From: Persicobacter psychrovividus
GTDB taxonomy: Bacteria; Bacteroidota; Bacteroidia; Cytophagales; Cyclobacteriaceae
Length of the DNA: 64,000 nt
Reading direction: 5' to 3'
Assembly (NCBI RefSeq): GCF_036492425.1
Contig: NZ_AP025292.1
Coordinates: forward strand, 806,001 to 870,000
The notes under the pieces are model-generated. The model did not search any database. It was not told the origin of the DNA and saw only the letters and a list, made by a program, of their open reading frames with translations. Shown here one piece after another: positions 1 to 9,235 of this stretch. Made by a program: the position numbers and the translations under genes. Position 1 is the first letter of the stretch, and each line of letters begins with the position of its first letter.

Positions 1-2507
1 TCATCATCAATGATGGGCAGGAAGTGACGAATGATCAAGAGGTGCGCCTGAAAATCAAAGCCATGGATTTGGACATGATCAGGTTGGTGGATCATGAAGT
101 GGCAGAGGTATTGAAGTTCAAGCCATCGTCGAGTGGCTATATGGAACTGGACTGGAAGCTTAAAGGAGAAGATGGCTTAAAAAAAATAGCCGTGTTCTTT
201 ATGGATAAGGCCAAAAACAGAACGACCTCACCTGTGGTTGCTGAAATCAAACTTGACCGCAAAGGGCCTGAAGTGGTTACCTTTAAAATTAATGGCGGTG
301 AACGATATGCCTCAAGCCCTAAAGGGCAGGTGGACCTCGGGATTGTTGTTAAGGAACCATCCAATGTTAAACATCTTGAGATTAGTAATGATGCCATGTT
401 TGCGGTATCGAATACTTTCCCTTATCAGGCTAAAATTCCTTGGGAACTTGAAGCCAGTGAAGATGGTGTGAAAACGGTTTATGTGCGCCTTACAGATCTT
501 CTGGGCAATGTTTCCGATGTTTATCAAACGAAAATATTCCTGAAAAGAACTTACCCTAAGGGGCTGAGAATTCAGGTGCAAAAAGGCGAGGAATATATCG
601 CCAAACGTGAAGTTTCTGTACACATGAAGGCCATCGATGCCAAATTTATGCAGGTCAGCGAGTCACCTTCTTTCAATAATAGTGCAGAATGGTTGCCTTA
701 TGAAACCCGCACTCTACTGACGCTTTCTGCCGAGGACGGTCCGAAAACCGTGTTCGCCCGATTCAAAGATGAGGTAGGGAATGTTTCCGAGCCGATTTCC
801 ACAAAAGTAATTTTAGATCAAACGCCTCCTGAAGGTAGTTTGGTGGTGAATGGTGGGGAGCCCTTCGTAACGGCAAAAGATAAAGTAACTGCTTTGAATA
901 TTACCGCGGGCGCTGATGCACAGGCCATGCGTATCAGCAATATTAATGATTTTACCCGTTCACCGTGGCGCCCAGTTCTTGAAGAGGTTCGTCCATGGAT
1001 TTTGGCAGGTGATGATGGTCTGAAGAATGTTTATCTTCAGTTAAGAGACAAAGCGGGGAATATTTCTGAAACGATTGTAGGTTCTGTTACTTTGGACCGT
1101 TCCAAGCCTACAAAAGTTGTTTTCAGGTTGAATGATGGCAGCAAATGGCACAATAGCATGGAGCCTAAAGTGAAAGTTTCGCTGGAAGTGGAAGGCGCCC
1201 ATGAAATGATGCTCTCCAACGATGAGACTTTTGCAGGAGCGAAATGGCAGCCTTACAAATCAGAAGTATATTACACACTTCCTAAAGGCGAGGGGATGAA
1301 AATGGTTTATGCCAAGTTCCGTAACAAAGCAAAAATTACTACCGACCCCGTCTACGCAAGAATTATGCGGGACACCAAGGCGCCCGTGATTCAGGAAGTA
1401 AAGGTCAATAATGATGTCTTTTATGTAACTGCCCGGGATCGCCGTATTCCGGTTGAGGTGAAAGCCGATGGGGCCAATTTTGTATGCATTTCTGGTCAGG
1501 CACTGACACAGTCGGAATTGGAAGACCGTTCGGTGTGGAAAAATTACGAGCCGTTGAGCTCGTGGACGCTCTCGGATGCCGAAGGGGAGCAAGAGATTTA
1601 TGTGTACTGCCGAGATTACGCAGGAAACATCAGTAAGCCTGTGCAGAAAAAAGTGAGTTTGGTTACCACCCAGGTGGAAGTGGCGAGCTTTAAAATTAAT
1701 AACGGACAGAAATACACCAATAAGGAAGATAAAGCTGTGGAGCTGAACTTCGATGTGAAAGAAGCAGATGAGATGATGATCTCAAATTGGGAGCATTTTG
1801 CCAATGCCAAATGGGAGCCTTTCCAAAGCACCAAAACCATTAAGCTTGATGGGGGCGATGGCGTGAAAACCGTGTTTGCCAAATTTAGAAATAAGGCAAA
1901 AGTGGAAACACCTTCTTATTTTGGACGAATTATTCTGGATCGTGAAGCACCTGTTCAATGCCGTGTGCAACTGAATAATGACTCTACATTTACGACTCAT
2001 CCTGAGCGTAAGGTAAAGGTTAAGCTGAGAGCATTGGGAGCGAAATACATGATGGTTTCAGAGCATAAATCTTTTGATAATGCCAAATGGGAGCCTTATA
2101 ACTCGCGGATGGTCTATCAGTTCAAAGGGCCTGATGGTGAAAAAACACTTTACGCCAAGTTTAAAGATGAGCCAGGCAATGAGTCGGCGATCGTCTCGGC
2201 CTCTATTTATTCTGATGTTACACCTCCGGAAGGCGTGAACTTTGTCATAAATAATGGTGCTAAATATACCAATGACAGCAAGAAGTCGGTGGTGCTAAAA
2301 ATTCAGGCGAATAAAGCCCGTCAGATGATGATCGATTATTCGCCCTCTTTCTCAAAAGGAAAATGGGAACCGTACCGCGAAGAGAAGAAGATTGAGCTTC
2401 CGGGAGGCGACGGCGAAAAAGTATTGTACATCAAATTTAGAGATGAGGCAGGCAATGAGTCCAAGCTGATGACCTCAAAAATATTATTGAAACGCAGTTT
2501 CAACTAA
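1..2507 (+). CDS. Repeat-containing surface protein, 3' part (5' end outside window)
   Basis: The frame is open through the left edge: codons from position 3 read in phase (IINDGQEVTNDQ...), so the GTG at 24 is internal and only the C-terminal ~834 residues are seen. The visible part is about nine tandem repeats of ~92 residues. Each begins with a strand like FKINNGQKYTN, has a central MMISN..F..AKWEPY segment, then DGxKTVYAKFRDxAGNxS and a TPPEG-like linker. This is the pattern of bacterial Ig-like/FN3-like beta-sandwich arrays in secreted adhesins or substrate-binding surface proteins. The last repeat ends a few residues before the stop, and no T9SS sorting domain, anchor or enzyme domain is visible. 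Function unknown; display outside the cell is inferred. A strong hairpin terminator follows immediately. Confidence 0.85.
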   Translation, partial: IINDGQEVTNDQEVRLKIKAMDLDMIRLVDHEVAEVLKFKPSSSGYMELDWKLKGEDGLKKIAVFFMDKAKNRTTSPVVAEIKLDRKGPEVVTFKINGGERYASSPKGQVDLGIVVKEPSNVKHLEISNDAMFAVSNTFPYQAKIPWELEASEDGVKTVYVRLTDLLGNVSDVYQTKIFLKRTYPKGLRIQVQKGEEYIAKREVSVHMKAIDAKFMQVSESPSFNNSAEWLPYETRTLLTLSAEDGPKTVFARFKDEVGNVSEPISTKVILDQTPPEGSLVVNGGEPFVTAKDKVTALNITAGADAQAMRISNINDFTRSPWRPVLEEVRPWILAGDDGLKNVYLQLRDKAGNISETIVGSVTLDRSKPTKVVFRLNDGSKWHNSMEPKVKVSLEVEGAHEMMLSNDETFAGAKWQPYKSEVYYTLPKGEGMKMVYAKFRNKAKITTDPVYARIMRDTKAPVIQEVKVNNDVFYVTARDRRIPVEVKADGANFVCISGQALTQSELEDRSVWKNYEPLSSWTLSDAEGEQEIYVYCRDYAGNISKPVQKKVSLVTTQVEVASFKINNGQKYTNKEDKAVELNFDVKEADEMMISNWEHFANAKWEPFQSTKTIKLDGGDGVKTVFAKFRNKAKVETPSYFGRIILDREAPVQCRVQLNNDSTFTTHPERKVKVKLRALGAKYMMVSEHKSFDNAKWEPYNSRMVYQFKGPDGEKTLYAKFKDEPGNESAIVSASIYSDVTPPEGVNFVINNGAKYTNDSKKSVVLKIQANKARQMMIDYSPSFSKGKWEPYREEKKIELPGGDGEKVLYIKFRDEAGNESKLMTSKILLKRSFN

Positions 2508-2510
2508 ACA

Positions 2511-2550
2511 AAAAAAACTCCCTGAGATCAATCAGGGAGTTTTTTGTTTT
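2511..2550 (+). terminator. Bidirectional intrinsic terminator
   Basis: A perfect hairpin (AAAAACTCCCTGA / TCAGGGAGTTTTT, loop GATCAA) followed by a T run lies just after the stop at 2507. The A run on its left side lets it also end the leftward hsp20 transcript. Confidence 0.85.
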
Positions 2551-2586
2551 TAAGGCTATTTATTGGCGCGTACACACGCTAATAGA

Positions 2587-3075
2587 TTACTGAATTTCAA
2601 TTCTTTTCACCAAGTCCACTTCTTCAATTTTGGTCATCTCTAAGGTTAGAATGCCATTATTGAAAGTGGCGGTAATGCTTTCAAGATCGATGGTTTTAGG
2701 GATTTTAAAAGAACGCTCAAAACCATTAAGGTGAAATTCTCGGCGAATCACTTTATCTTCATTTTTTGGTGCTGCTTCCGTTGCTTTATCAGTCTCGGCG
2801 GCTTCTTCCGCTTTATTTTCTGTGGCTTTTTCTACTTGCTGAAGGCTTGCCGATACTGTCAGTAAATTGTTTTTTACACTCAGGTTCAAGTCTTCTTTTC
2901 GATAGCCCGCAGTAATCAGCTCAATTCTGAAGCCGTTTGGCGTTTCAAAAACATTCACAGGCACTTGATATTGTACTTGGTCAGCGCCAAGTGGTGATCC
3001 GAAATTGCGGTCCAAAACTTTAAATAATTCATTGGCATTTTGAACCATTGTTCTTGGGTTGCTAATCGTCATCAT
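2587..3075 (-). CDS. Hsp20/alpha-crystallin family small heat shock protein
   Basis: ATP-independent holdase chaperone that binds unfolding proteins in the cytoplasm. The alpha-crystallin domain runs from about residue 37 (VPVNVFETPNGFRIEL) to 150, with the late motif ATFNNGILTLEM and a C-terminal I-x-I motif (IEI, 159-161), the usual oligomer contact. Residues ~79-108 are an unusual charged insertion rich in Glu, Lys and Ala between two core strands, so the protein is slightly longer (162 aa) than the common ~145 aa. Start at the first of two adjacent ATG codons; the second is equally possible. Single-gene unit sharing a terminator with the preceding convergent gene. No heat-shock operator was recognised upstream. 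Confidence 0.93.
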   Translation of the reverse strand: MMTISNPRTMVQNANELFKVLDRNFGSPLGADQVQYQVPVNVFETPNGFRIELITAGYRKEDLNLSVKNNLLTVSASLQQVEKATENKAEEAAETDKATEAAPKNEDKVIRREFHLNGFERSFKIPKTIDLESITATFNNGILTLEMTKIEEVDLVKRIEIQ

Positions 3076-3342
3076 ATCTTTTGTTGTTTAGGTTTTATTA
3101 TCAAATACAATTCATCCTGATCAACTCCTGTACCAATCCAATTTTTAAGTCAAATAGACAAACTTCGAGTCATTTAAGCTGACATAATGTCTTTAATTTA
3201 TGTTTTTTTGAAAAATTAAGTGCCATAATGGCTGGTTTTTACTTGTTTTAGTTCCCTGTCTGTCGCAGTTCAGTTTGTTGTTCCCGATCTGCTATAAGAA
3301 TCATGGGCCAAATTCGACCAAATTGAGCCAAAAAATGGGGCA
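3076..3342. other. Intergenic region upstream of hsp20
   Basis: About 270 bases between the hsp20 start and the terminator of the next leftward gene. It must hold the leftward hsp20 promoter, but I see no convincing TTTG/TAnnTTTG pair or CIRCE-like inverted repeat. An open frame crossing 3275-3748 on the plus strand is a shadow of the radical SAM gene. Confidence 0.5.
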
Positions 3343-3371
3343 CAAAAAAAACACCCCATCACTGAGGTGTT
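3343..3371 (-). terminator. Intrinsic terminator of the radical SAM gene
   Basis: Read on the minus strand, a 9-bp stem (AACACCTCA / TGGGGTGTT, one G-T pair) with a GTGA tetraloop runs into eight T residues, six bases past the stop of the gene ending at 3377. Confidence 0.85.
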
Positions 3372-3376
3372 GTAAG

Positions 3377-4342
3377 TTATTTCGTGTAGTATTTCCCTTG
3401 CCAGGTATCTCTCTCTTCCATTCGCTTCTCTATTTGTTCGAGCAAGCTGAAGCCGCGCATCATGCCCCAGTGCGGCGCGATCTTAATGCTTGGCGGAGCC
3501 TCACTGGTGAATCGCTGTATCTGCAAGTCTGGGCGCATTCGCTCTACAAAGTTGATCACAAAATCAATATAATCCTCCACCCCAAAAAAGTCGAATTGCT
3601 CCGGATAGTCCTTGTATTGTTTGGCCATCACGGTTCCTTTAACAATTTGAAGCTGATGAAATTTAATGGAATCCATCGGAAGTTCATTGATCAGTGTTAC
3701 CTGTTCCAGCATCCTTTCGCGGCTGTCGTTTGGAAAGCCAAACATTAAGTGCCCCCCCACATGAAAACCTCGCCCAACAGCTCTTTGGATAGCATCCACG
3801 GCATCTTCAAAAGTATGGCCACGGTTTACGCTCTCGAGGGTGTCGTTGTAGCAGGATTCTATGCCAAACTCCAGGACGATAATGTATTTCTTTGCAAGCT
3901 CCTGCAGGTAGTCAAGTTGCTCATTGGTAATGCAATCAGGGCGTGTGCCAATCACCAGGCCGTCAATATCAGGATGCGAAAGTGCTTCATCATATACTTT
4001 TTTGATGGCCTCCAAACTTCCATAGGTATTGGTGTACGACTGGAAATAGCCGACAAAGTGCGCGGTGCGCTTATAGCGTTGTTTAAGGAATTTCAGTCCT
4101 TCATTCAGCTGGTCAGTAATGGAAGGGTGCTGCTTAACGTAACTTGGCGTAAAGCTTTCATTATTACAAAATGTACAGCCCCCCCTGCCGAGGGATCCAT
4201 CACGATTCGGGCAGGTAAAGTCTGCGTTGATCGATACTTTTTGTACTCGTCCACCGAAAGTTTGCTTCAGGTGATCCGAATAAGCATTGTACCGTCGGTT
4301 GGTGTTCCAAAATATTGGGGCTTTTTGTTCTTCTGTAATCAT
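3377..4342 (-). CDS. TIGR01212/YhcC-type radical SAM protein
   Basis: Radical SAM enzyme of the YhcC family; the substrate is not established. The [4Fe-4S]/SAM cluster motif appears as TCPNRDGSLGRGGCTFCNNESF, the wide-spaced cysteine form typical of this family, followed by GYFQSYTNTY, VIGTRPDC and LEFGIESCYNDTLESVNRGH as in YhcC proteins. I place the start at ATG 4342 (MITEEQK, 321 aa), not at the upstream codon at 4465: the extra 41 residues look non-coding and overlap the divergent gene's leader. A TAnnTTTG match (TACCTTTG, minus strand, 4347-4354) sits directly before this ATG and suggests a nearly leaderless mRNA. Confidence 0.9.
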   Translation of the reverse strand: MITEEQKAPIFWNTNRRYNAYSDHLKQTFGGRVQKVSINADFTCPNRDGSLGRGGCTFCNNESFTPSYVKQHPSITDQLNEGLKFLKQRYKRTAHFVGYFQSYTNTYGSLEAIKKVYDEALSHPDIDGLVIGTRPDCITNEQLDYLQELAKKYIIVLEFGIESCYNDTLESVNRGHTFEDAVDAIQRAVGRGFHVGGHLMFGFPNDSRERMLEQVTLINELPMDSIKFHQLQIVKGTVMAKQYKDYPEQFDFFGVEDYIDFVINFVERMRPDLQIQRFTSEAPPSIKIAPHWGMMRGFSLLEQIEKRMEERDTWQGKYYTK

Positions 4343-4485
4343 TGCGCAAAGGTAAAAAGGTAAAGCGTGATTTGCATATAAAATCAGAGCAACTAAAGTG
4401 CCATGATATAAAATGTGTATTTTAGTCGTGCTGAAAGGGATCTTTACCCCACCGTGTAACCCCAATGTATGGGAAGGAGGATAAA

Positions 4486-5583
4486 TTGAAGCCTTTGAAA
4501 AGAAATTTTTTGATGATGAATAACAGTTGTTGGATTGTATTTCTGGCTTTCCTGATCGGTGGGTCGGCCTACGCGCAGGGCCGTGCCAAAGGGTATGTTT
4601 GCTACCGCACAGATCAGCCTATAAATATTGATGGAAAAGCCGATGAGGCGGTTTGGAATAAGGTTCCATGGACCAATTCCTTTCGGGATATTGAGGGGGA
4701 TTCACGGCCTTTGCCGAAGTTTGATACCAAAGTGAAAATGCTTTGGGATGATGAATACCTGTACTTCTACACTTATCTTGAGGAGCCTGATCTCTGGGCG
4801 ACGCTCACAGAAAGGGAGTCCATCATTTATCTCGACAATGATTTTGAAGTGTTTATCGACCCAAATAATGACGGACAGCATTACTACGAGTTTGAAATCA
4901 ATGCACTCGGAACCGAATGGGATTTACTGCTGACACAGCCTTATCGCTTTGGAGGGAAGCCCGTATTTGACTGGGATATTAAGGGGATGAAAACAGCCGT
5001 GCATCTGGATGGTACCCTGAATGATCCGTCGGATAAAGACCGAGGCTGGGGAATTGAAATTGCCATGCCCTGGAGTAGCCTGAATGAATTATCTGCCCGT
5101 CGGGCAAAACCAAAATCCGGAGAACAGTGGCGCCTGAACTTTTCGCGCGTGCAGTATGAATTGCATAAGGAAAATGGGCAATATGTGAAAGTAAAAGGGG
5201 ACGACGGAAAGCCTTTGCCGGAGTACAACTGGGTTTGGGTACCTACGGGGAAAATTGATATGCACCGGCCTAATCGCTGGGGGTATTTGCAGTTTTCGGA
5301 CCTGAAGGCAGGTGATGGGAAAGAAGATTTTATCGCTGATCCGGATTATGCTCTTCAGCAATATTTATTTACCCTCATTGATGAACAACGCAAATACAAA
5401 GCGCAACACGGGCATTATACCGAGTTGGCGAATTTGCAGGTTGAGGAATGGGCGCCGGAAAAAGCAGTGGCCGTCCAGTTTTATGACGGTCCGGTGTTGT
5501 CGGTAGGAGCTTCCAACGCAGCACGGACGAAGCGTTATTTTGTGACCATGGAAGGAAAACTGATTGTAGAAAATTTAAAATAA
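4486..5583 (+). CDS. Carbohydrate-binding family 9-like secreted protein
   Basis: Secreted protein with a CBM9/DOMON-like beta-sandwich, found in extracellular sugar- or heme-binding proteins. The domain covers roughly residues 35-275: INIDGKADEAVWNKVPWTNSF at its start, KMLWDDEYLYFYTYLEEPDLWA, and DNDFEVFIDPNNDGQHYYEFEINALGT, which are hallmark family segments. The last ~80 residues are less conserved. Three starts are possible: ATG 4465, TTG 4486, ATG 4513. I prefer TTG 4486 because AAGGAGG ends five bases before it and the product (MKPLKRNFLMMNN...AYAQG) has a well-formed signal peptide. The next gene starts six bases after the stop, so they form an operon acting on polysaccharide at the cell surface (inference). 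Confidence 0.85.
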   Translation: MKPLKRNFLMMNNSCWIVFLAFLIGGSAYAQGRAKGYVCYRTDQPINIDGKADEAVWNKVPWTNSFRDIEGDSRPLPKFDTKVKMLWDDEYLYFYTYLEEPDLWATLTERESIIYLDNDFEVFIDPNNDGQHYYEFEINALGTEWDLLLTQPYRFGGKPVFDWDIKGMKTAVHLDGTLNDPSDKDRGWGIEIAMPWSSLNELSARRAKPKSGEQWRLNFSRVQYELHKENGQYVKVKGDDGKPLPEYNWVWVPTGKIDMHRPNRWGYLQFSDLKAGDGKEDFIADPDYALQQYLFTLIDEQRKYKAQHGHYTELANLQVEEWAPEKAVAVQFYDGPVLSVGASNAARTKRYFVTMEGKLIVENLK

Positions 5584-5589
5584 CAGGAT

Positions 5590-6729
5590 ATGAAATTTTT
5601 TGATTTTTTGAAATTCCCAATCGGGTGGCTGGGATTGTTGGCAGGGATTAGTCTGCTGACTTCTTGTGGGACATCAACAGCTACAGAAATTGAACAAGCG
5701 AAAAACTGGGCATGGATTACTCCAGACCTCGAAAAAACAGATGCTCAGTGGCAGGCAGAATTTCAGCGACTGAAAGCCGTAGGTTTTGATGCCGTTTTGT
5801 TGGAGGTGTATGCCGGGAATCAAGCTTATTTTGGCTCCAAGCGTTTACCCGTAAAAGCCAAATGGCTCGAACGGATGCTGCCTTTGGTGCATGGCGCCGG
5901 ACTGGAATGCCACGCATGGATGTGGACGATGCCGAATAATAATCCGGCCTATTATGAAAATCATCAGGACTGGTACAATGTTAATCGTAAGGGGGAATCT
6001 TCGGCGGTGTCACCGGCCTATGTGAATTATTACCGCTTTATGTGTCCTTCCAACCCCGAGGTGCAGCAGTTTATCCTTGGAACGGTTAAGGAGTTGTGTA
6101 ATTATGATGTGGATGGGATTCATTTCGACTATATCCGTCACCCCGACGTAATTCTGGCCAAGGGGCTTTGGAAAAATTATGGCATTGTTCAAGATAAGGA
6201 ATACCCGCAATACGACTACTGCTATTGCGACCGTTGCCGGAATAAGTTTAAGGAGCAATACGGCCAGGATCCCCTTGACATGGATGACCCTACAAAAAAC
6301 GAAGACTGGCGACAATTCCGTATGGACCTGATCACTCATTTGGTGAATGATCTTTTTGTGCCAGAGGTTCATCAGCATAATAAAATGATCTCTGCGGCAG
6401 TATTTCCGAACTGGAGGAGTGTGAAGCAGGACTGGAAAACCTGGCATATGGACGCCGTACTCCCGATGCTTTACAATGGCTTTTATGAAAAGCCGGTTGG
6501 CTGGGTTGGCGAGCAAGTGGCTTGGGGTGTAAATCACCTGCAGGATAAAAACACCCAACTTTACAGCGGACTTTTCTTGCCCGACCTGAAAAAGAAGGCC
6601 GATTTTGAAGAGGCCATCCGTACCTCTTTGTCGCATGGCGCCAAGGGTGTTTCCCTGTTCTCGCTTGGGGGCATTACAGAATCGCAATGGGAAGTGCTCG
6701 AAGAACTGCACAAGGAAGGTACCTTGTAA
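5590..6729 (+). CDS. Family 10-like glycosyl hydrolase lipoprotein (GHL10/DUF187-like)
   Basis: Predicted lipoprotein: hydrophobic N terminus ending in the lipobox LTSC (Cys26). The mature part is a TIM-barrel-like putative glycoside hydrolase of the GHL10 (formerly DUF187) class. Supporting segments are WAWITPDLEKTDAQWQAEFQRLKAVGFDAVLLEVY near the start, GLECHAWMWTMP, the barrel-strand motif DVDGIHFDYIRHP with candidate acidic catalytic residues, and a later MISAAVFPNW strand. A Cys-rich YCYCDRCR loop could bind metal. The gene follows the CBM9-like gene by six bases, so both probably act on one glycan; the substrate cannot be read from sequence. Confidence 0.85.
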   Translation: MKFFDFLKFPIGWLGLLAGISLLTSCGTSTATEIEQAKNWAWITPDLEKTDAQWQAEFQRLKAVGFDAVLLEVYAGNQAYFGSKRLPVKAKWLERMLPLVHGAGLECHAWMWTMPNNNPAYYENHQDWYNVNRKGESSAVSPAYVNYYRFMCPSNPEVQQFILGTVKELCNYDVDGIHFDYIRHPDVILAKGLWKNYGIVQDKEYPQYDYCYCDRCRNKFKEQYGQDPLDMDDPTKNEDWRQFRMDLITHLVNDLFVPEVHQHNKMISAAVFPNWRSVKQDWKTWHMDAVLPMLYNGFYEKPVGWVGEQVAWGVNHLQDKNTQLYSGLFLPDLKKKADFEEAIRTSLSHGAKGVSLFSLGGITESQWEVLEELHKEGTL

Positions 6730-6822
6730 TTTCTAAGTCTTTTTTTAAAAAAACAGAAGTCGAAGTATTATTTTTCAGGGAGGTTTTCGTATATCGAAAT
6801 ACCTAAACAATCTACCTGTAAT

Positions 6823-7419
6823 ATGATGCTTCGATTTTTTTTGGTTACCGCTTTTTTCGTCTTTACTGCTTTTTTTGCCGAGGCGCAGCGGTTTCGGATG
6901 ACTGCCCAGTATTCCATGGCGCAACCCCTGGGAACTTTCAATGATTATTACCCGAGTTACAGCGGCCGTGGTGGGCATTTTTCCCTTGAATATTTCATCA
7001 TGCCCGAGCAGCTAAGTGTAAGCCTGACTGCCGGGGTGAATGATTTTAAATTACAAACCTCCATAGGTACCGGGCCGGGAGGTAATATTCCCATCGGGAC
7101 TTCCACGAAGGTATTTCCCATGATGGTGCAAGCCAATTATTATCTTCCCCTGGATTGGGCGCTGAAACCTTATGTTGGCCTGGGTGGCGGGCAGTATTAT
7201 TTTACGGAGGAGGTTTTTGTTGGCTACGACAAGGAGGAGATCAATGAGGGTTCTTACTTCGGTTTTGTGCCCGAACTTGGTTTTTATCATTCCCTGACAG
7301 AAACCATTGAGTTGAACTTGGGCTTCCGCTATAATCATGTCTTTGTAGAAGGCGAGAATTTGCAGTTTTTGCAGTTTAACTTTGGGCTGGCATATCGCTT
7401 CGTAAAATATCAGTATTAA
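6823..7419 (+). CDS. Outer-membrane beta-barrel protein
   Basis: 198-residue protein with a signal peptide (cleavage likely after FFAEAQ) and then alternating hydrophobic/polar strands ending in an aromatic residue near the C terminus (NFGLAYRFVKYQY), the pattern of small eight-strand outer-membrane barrels. Segments such as YVGLGGGQYYF and LGFRYNHVFV are typical of the OMP_b-brl families. It stands alone, 93 bases after the hydrolase gene and with its own terminator. Function unknown; a structural porin-like or adhesion role is possible. Confidence 0.8.
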   Translation: MMLRFFLVTAFFVFTAFFAEAQRFRMTAQYSMAQPLGTFNDYYPSYSGRGGHFSLEYFIMPEQLSVSLTAGVNDFKLQTSIGTGPGGNIPIGTSTKVFPMMVQANYYLPLDWALKPYVGLGGGQYYFTEEVFVGYDKEEINEGSYFGFVPELGFYHSLTETIELNLGFRYNHVFVEGENLQFLQFNFGLAYRFVKYQY

Positions 7420-7445
7420 AATTTATTCAAAATCATATTAAGAAG

Positions 7446-7489
7446 GTGGATTTGTTGATTTCATAATCGCTAAATCCACTATTTTTTTG
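7446..7489 (+). terminator. Intrinsic terminator
   Basis: GTGGATTT (7446-7453) pairs with AAATCCAC (7472-7479) around an 18-base loop and runs into TATTTTTTT, downstream of the barrel-protein gene. Confidence 0.65.
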
Positions 7490-7511
7490 CATTTTGCGCC
7501 GTAAAAATCTA

Positions 7512-7529
7512 GTGATATTTCAGTATCAC
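7512..7529 (+). promoter_or_regulatory. Inverted repeat in the fadD leader
   Basis: GTGATA (7512-7517) and TATCAC (7524-7529) form a perfect 6-bp inverted repeat with a 6-base spacer, 22 bases before the fadD ATG. It could be an operator or a small mRNA hairpin. No regulator can be assigned. Confidence 0.35.
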
Positions 7530-7551
7530 ACCATTTTTTTGGTTCGTTTAT

Positions 7552-9219
7552 ATGATTGATGAAAATACTTGTCAGCCGTGGCTGGCGCAATATGAAGAGG
7601 GAGTCCCGACACAAATTTCGGGTGATATGTATGCTTCCTTGGTGGAGATGTTGTCTGTTGCAATGGACAAATATTCCGACTTGGTGGCCTTTGAAAGTAT
7701 GGGGGCCAAGATCAGCTATCAGGATCTTGACCGGTTGTCAGATCAGTTTGCGGCTTATTTACAGTCTCTTGGATTGAAAAAAGGAGACCGTATCGCTTTG
7801 CAAATGCCCAACATTCTGCAATATCCCATCTGTTTGATTGGCGCCATGAGAGCTGGGCTGATCATCGTAAATACCAATCCACTTTATACGGCAAGGGAAA
7901 TGGAGCATCAGTTTAATGATGCCAATATTTCGGCTTTGGTCATCCTCGAAAATTTTGCTGAAACCCTCGAAAAAGTGATTGACGATGTGCCTTCACTTAA
8001 ACATGTTATTGTGGCCAGCATGGGGGATATGCTTGGGGTACTGAAGGGGACAATTGTTAATTTTGTGGTCCGCAAAGTTAAAAAGATGGTTCCCGCTTAC
8101 CACTTGCCCAAAGCGGTTACTTTCAAGCAGGCCATGAAAGCCGGACAGCAGGCAACGTTCACCCCAGTTCAAATCAAACCGGAGGATATCGCTTTCCTGC
8201 AATATACTGGCGGAACTACGGGTCTCTCCAAAGGAGCCAAGCTTTTGCATAAAAATATGCTCGCCAATGCGGAACAGCATGTGCATTGGATGCGCAACCT
8301 GCTGGAAGAGCGCACAGAAGTTGTTGTAACGGCCTTGCCGCTATATCATATTTTTGCATTGACGGTTAATTTCATGACCTTCTTTCAGTATGGCTGTAAA
8401 AATGTGCTGATTGCGAACCCGAGGGATATGAAAGCCTTCCTCGGGGAATGGAAGAAGCATGATGTTACCATATTTACGGCAGTCAATACCCTTTTCAATG
8501 GGATGATGAGCCACCCGATGTTTGATCAGTTGAAGTTCGATAAACTGAAATTATCAATTGGTGGAGGAATGGCCGTGCAGGAGCATGTGGCCACGAAATG
8601 GGAAGCAAAAACAGGCGTTGTTTTGCGTGAGGGCTATGGCCTGACCGAATGCTCTCCGGTGGTTTCCTGTCAGCCTTTCCATGATAATATTCGGCAGGGT
8701 TCTATCGGGATTCCTTACCCATCCACGGATCTGAAGATTTTAGGGGAGCAGAATGAGGAAATGCCTTTAGGGGAAAGAGGGGAGTTGTGCGTGAAAGGTC
8801 CGCAAGTAATGGCGGGCTATTGGAACAACGACAGCGAAACGGCCGAGGTCATGTATGGGGATTATTTACGTACAGGAGATATTGCCTATATTGCCGAAGA
8901 TGGTTTCGTGTACCTGGTAGACCGAAAAAAGGAGATGATTAATGTTTCTGGCTTCAATGTATTCCCCAATGAAATTGAGGCGGTCATCTCTTCCCATCCT
9001 AAAGTGCTGGAGGTAGGCGTTTGTGCGGTCGCTGATGAAAAATCAACGGAGGTGCCAAAAGCCTTTATCGTGAAAAAGGACGACAGCCTAACCGAAGAAG
9101 AAATTCGTAGCTACTGCCGTGAACACCTGACGGCCTATAAAAGGCCAAGACATTTTGCCTTCAGGGAGGAGTTGCCAAAGTCGAGTGTTGGGAAAATCAT
9201 GCGACGATTATTAAAATAA
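7552..9219 (+). CDS. fadD: Long-chain fatty acid--CoA ligase
   Basis: Adenylate-forming enzyme that activates long-chain fatty acids to acyl-CoA using ATP, at the inner face of the cytoplasmic membrane. The P-loop-like AMP-binding motif YTGGTTGLSKGA lies near residue 220, the GYGLTECSPVVS motif near 360, and the hinge TGDIAYIAEDGFVYLVDRKKEMINVSGFNV near 440-470. The catalytic Lys sits in KSSVGKIMRRLLK at the very C terminus. Length (555 aa) matches bacterial FadD. It is a single-gene unit with its own terminator; no beta-oxidation genes are adjacent. Confidence 0.95.
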   Translation: MIDENTCQPWLAQYEEGVPTQISGDMYASLVEMLSVAMDKYSDLVAFESMGAKISYQDLDRLSDQFAAYLQSLGLKKGDRIALQMPNILQYPICLIGAMRAGLIIVNTNPLYTAREMEHQFNDANISALVILENFAETLEKVIDDVPSLKHVIVASMGDMLGVLKGTIVNFVVRKVKKMVPAYHLPKAVTFKQAMKAGQQATFTPVQIKPEDIAFLQYTGGTTGLSKGAKLLHKNMLANAEQHVHWMRNLLEERTEVVVTALPLYHIFALTVNFMTFFQYGCKNVLIANPRDMKAFLGEWKKHDVTIFTAVNTLFNGMMSHPMFDQLKFDKLKLSIGGGMAVQEHVATKWEAKTGVVLREGYGLTECSPVVSCQPFHDNIRQGSIGIPYPSTDLKILGEQNEEMPLGERGELCVKGPQVMAGYWNNDSETAEVMYGDYLRTGDIAYIAEDGFVYLVDRKKEMINVSGFNVFPNEIEAVISSHPKVLEVGVCAVADEKSTEVPKAFIVKKDDSLTEEEIRSYCREHLTAYKRPRHFAFREELPKSSVGKIMRRLLK

Positions 9220-9235
9220 AAAATATTGTTAAAGG

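Noticed and set aside
3275..4363. Plus-strand frames of 157 and 204 codons opposite the radical SAM gene
   Set aside because: They lie antisense to a clearly conserved protein and show no family features; codon bias of the real strand explains them.
6010..6711. 233-codon minus-strand frame opposite the GHL10-like hydrolase
   Set aside because: Fully antisense to a convincing lipoprotein enzyme and without recognisable domains.
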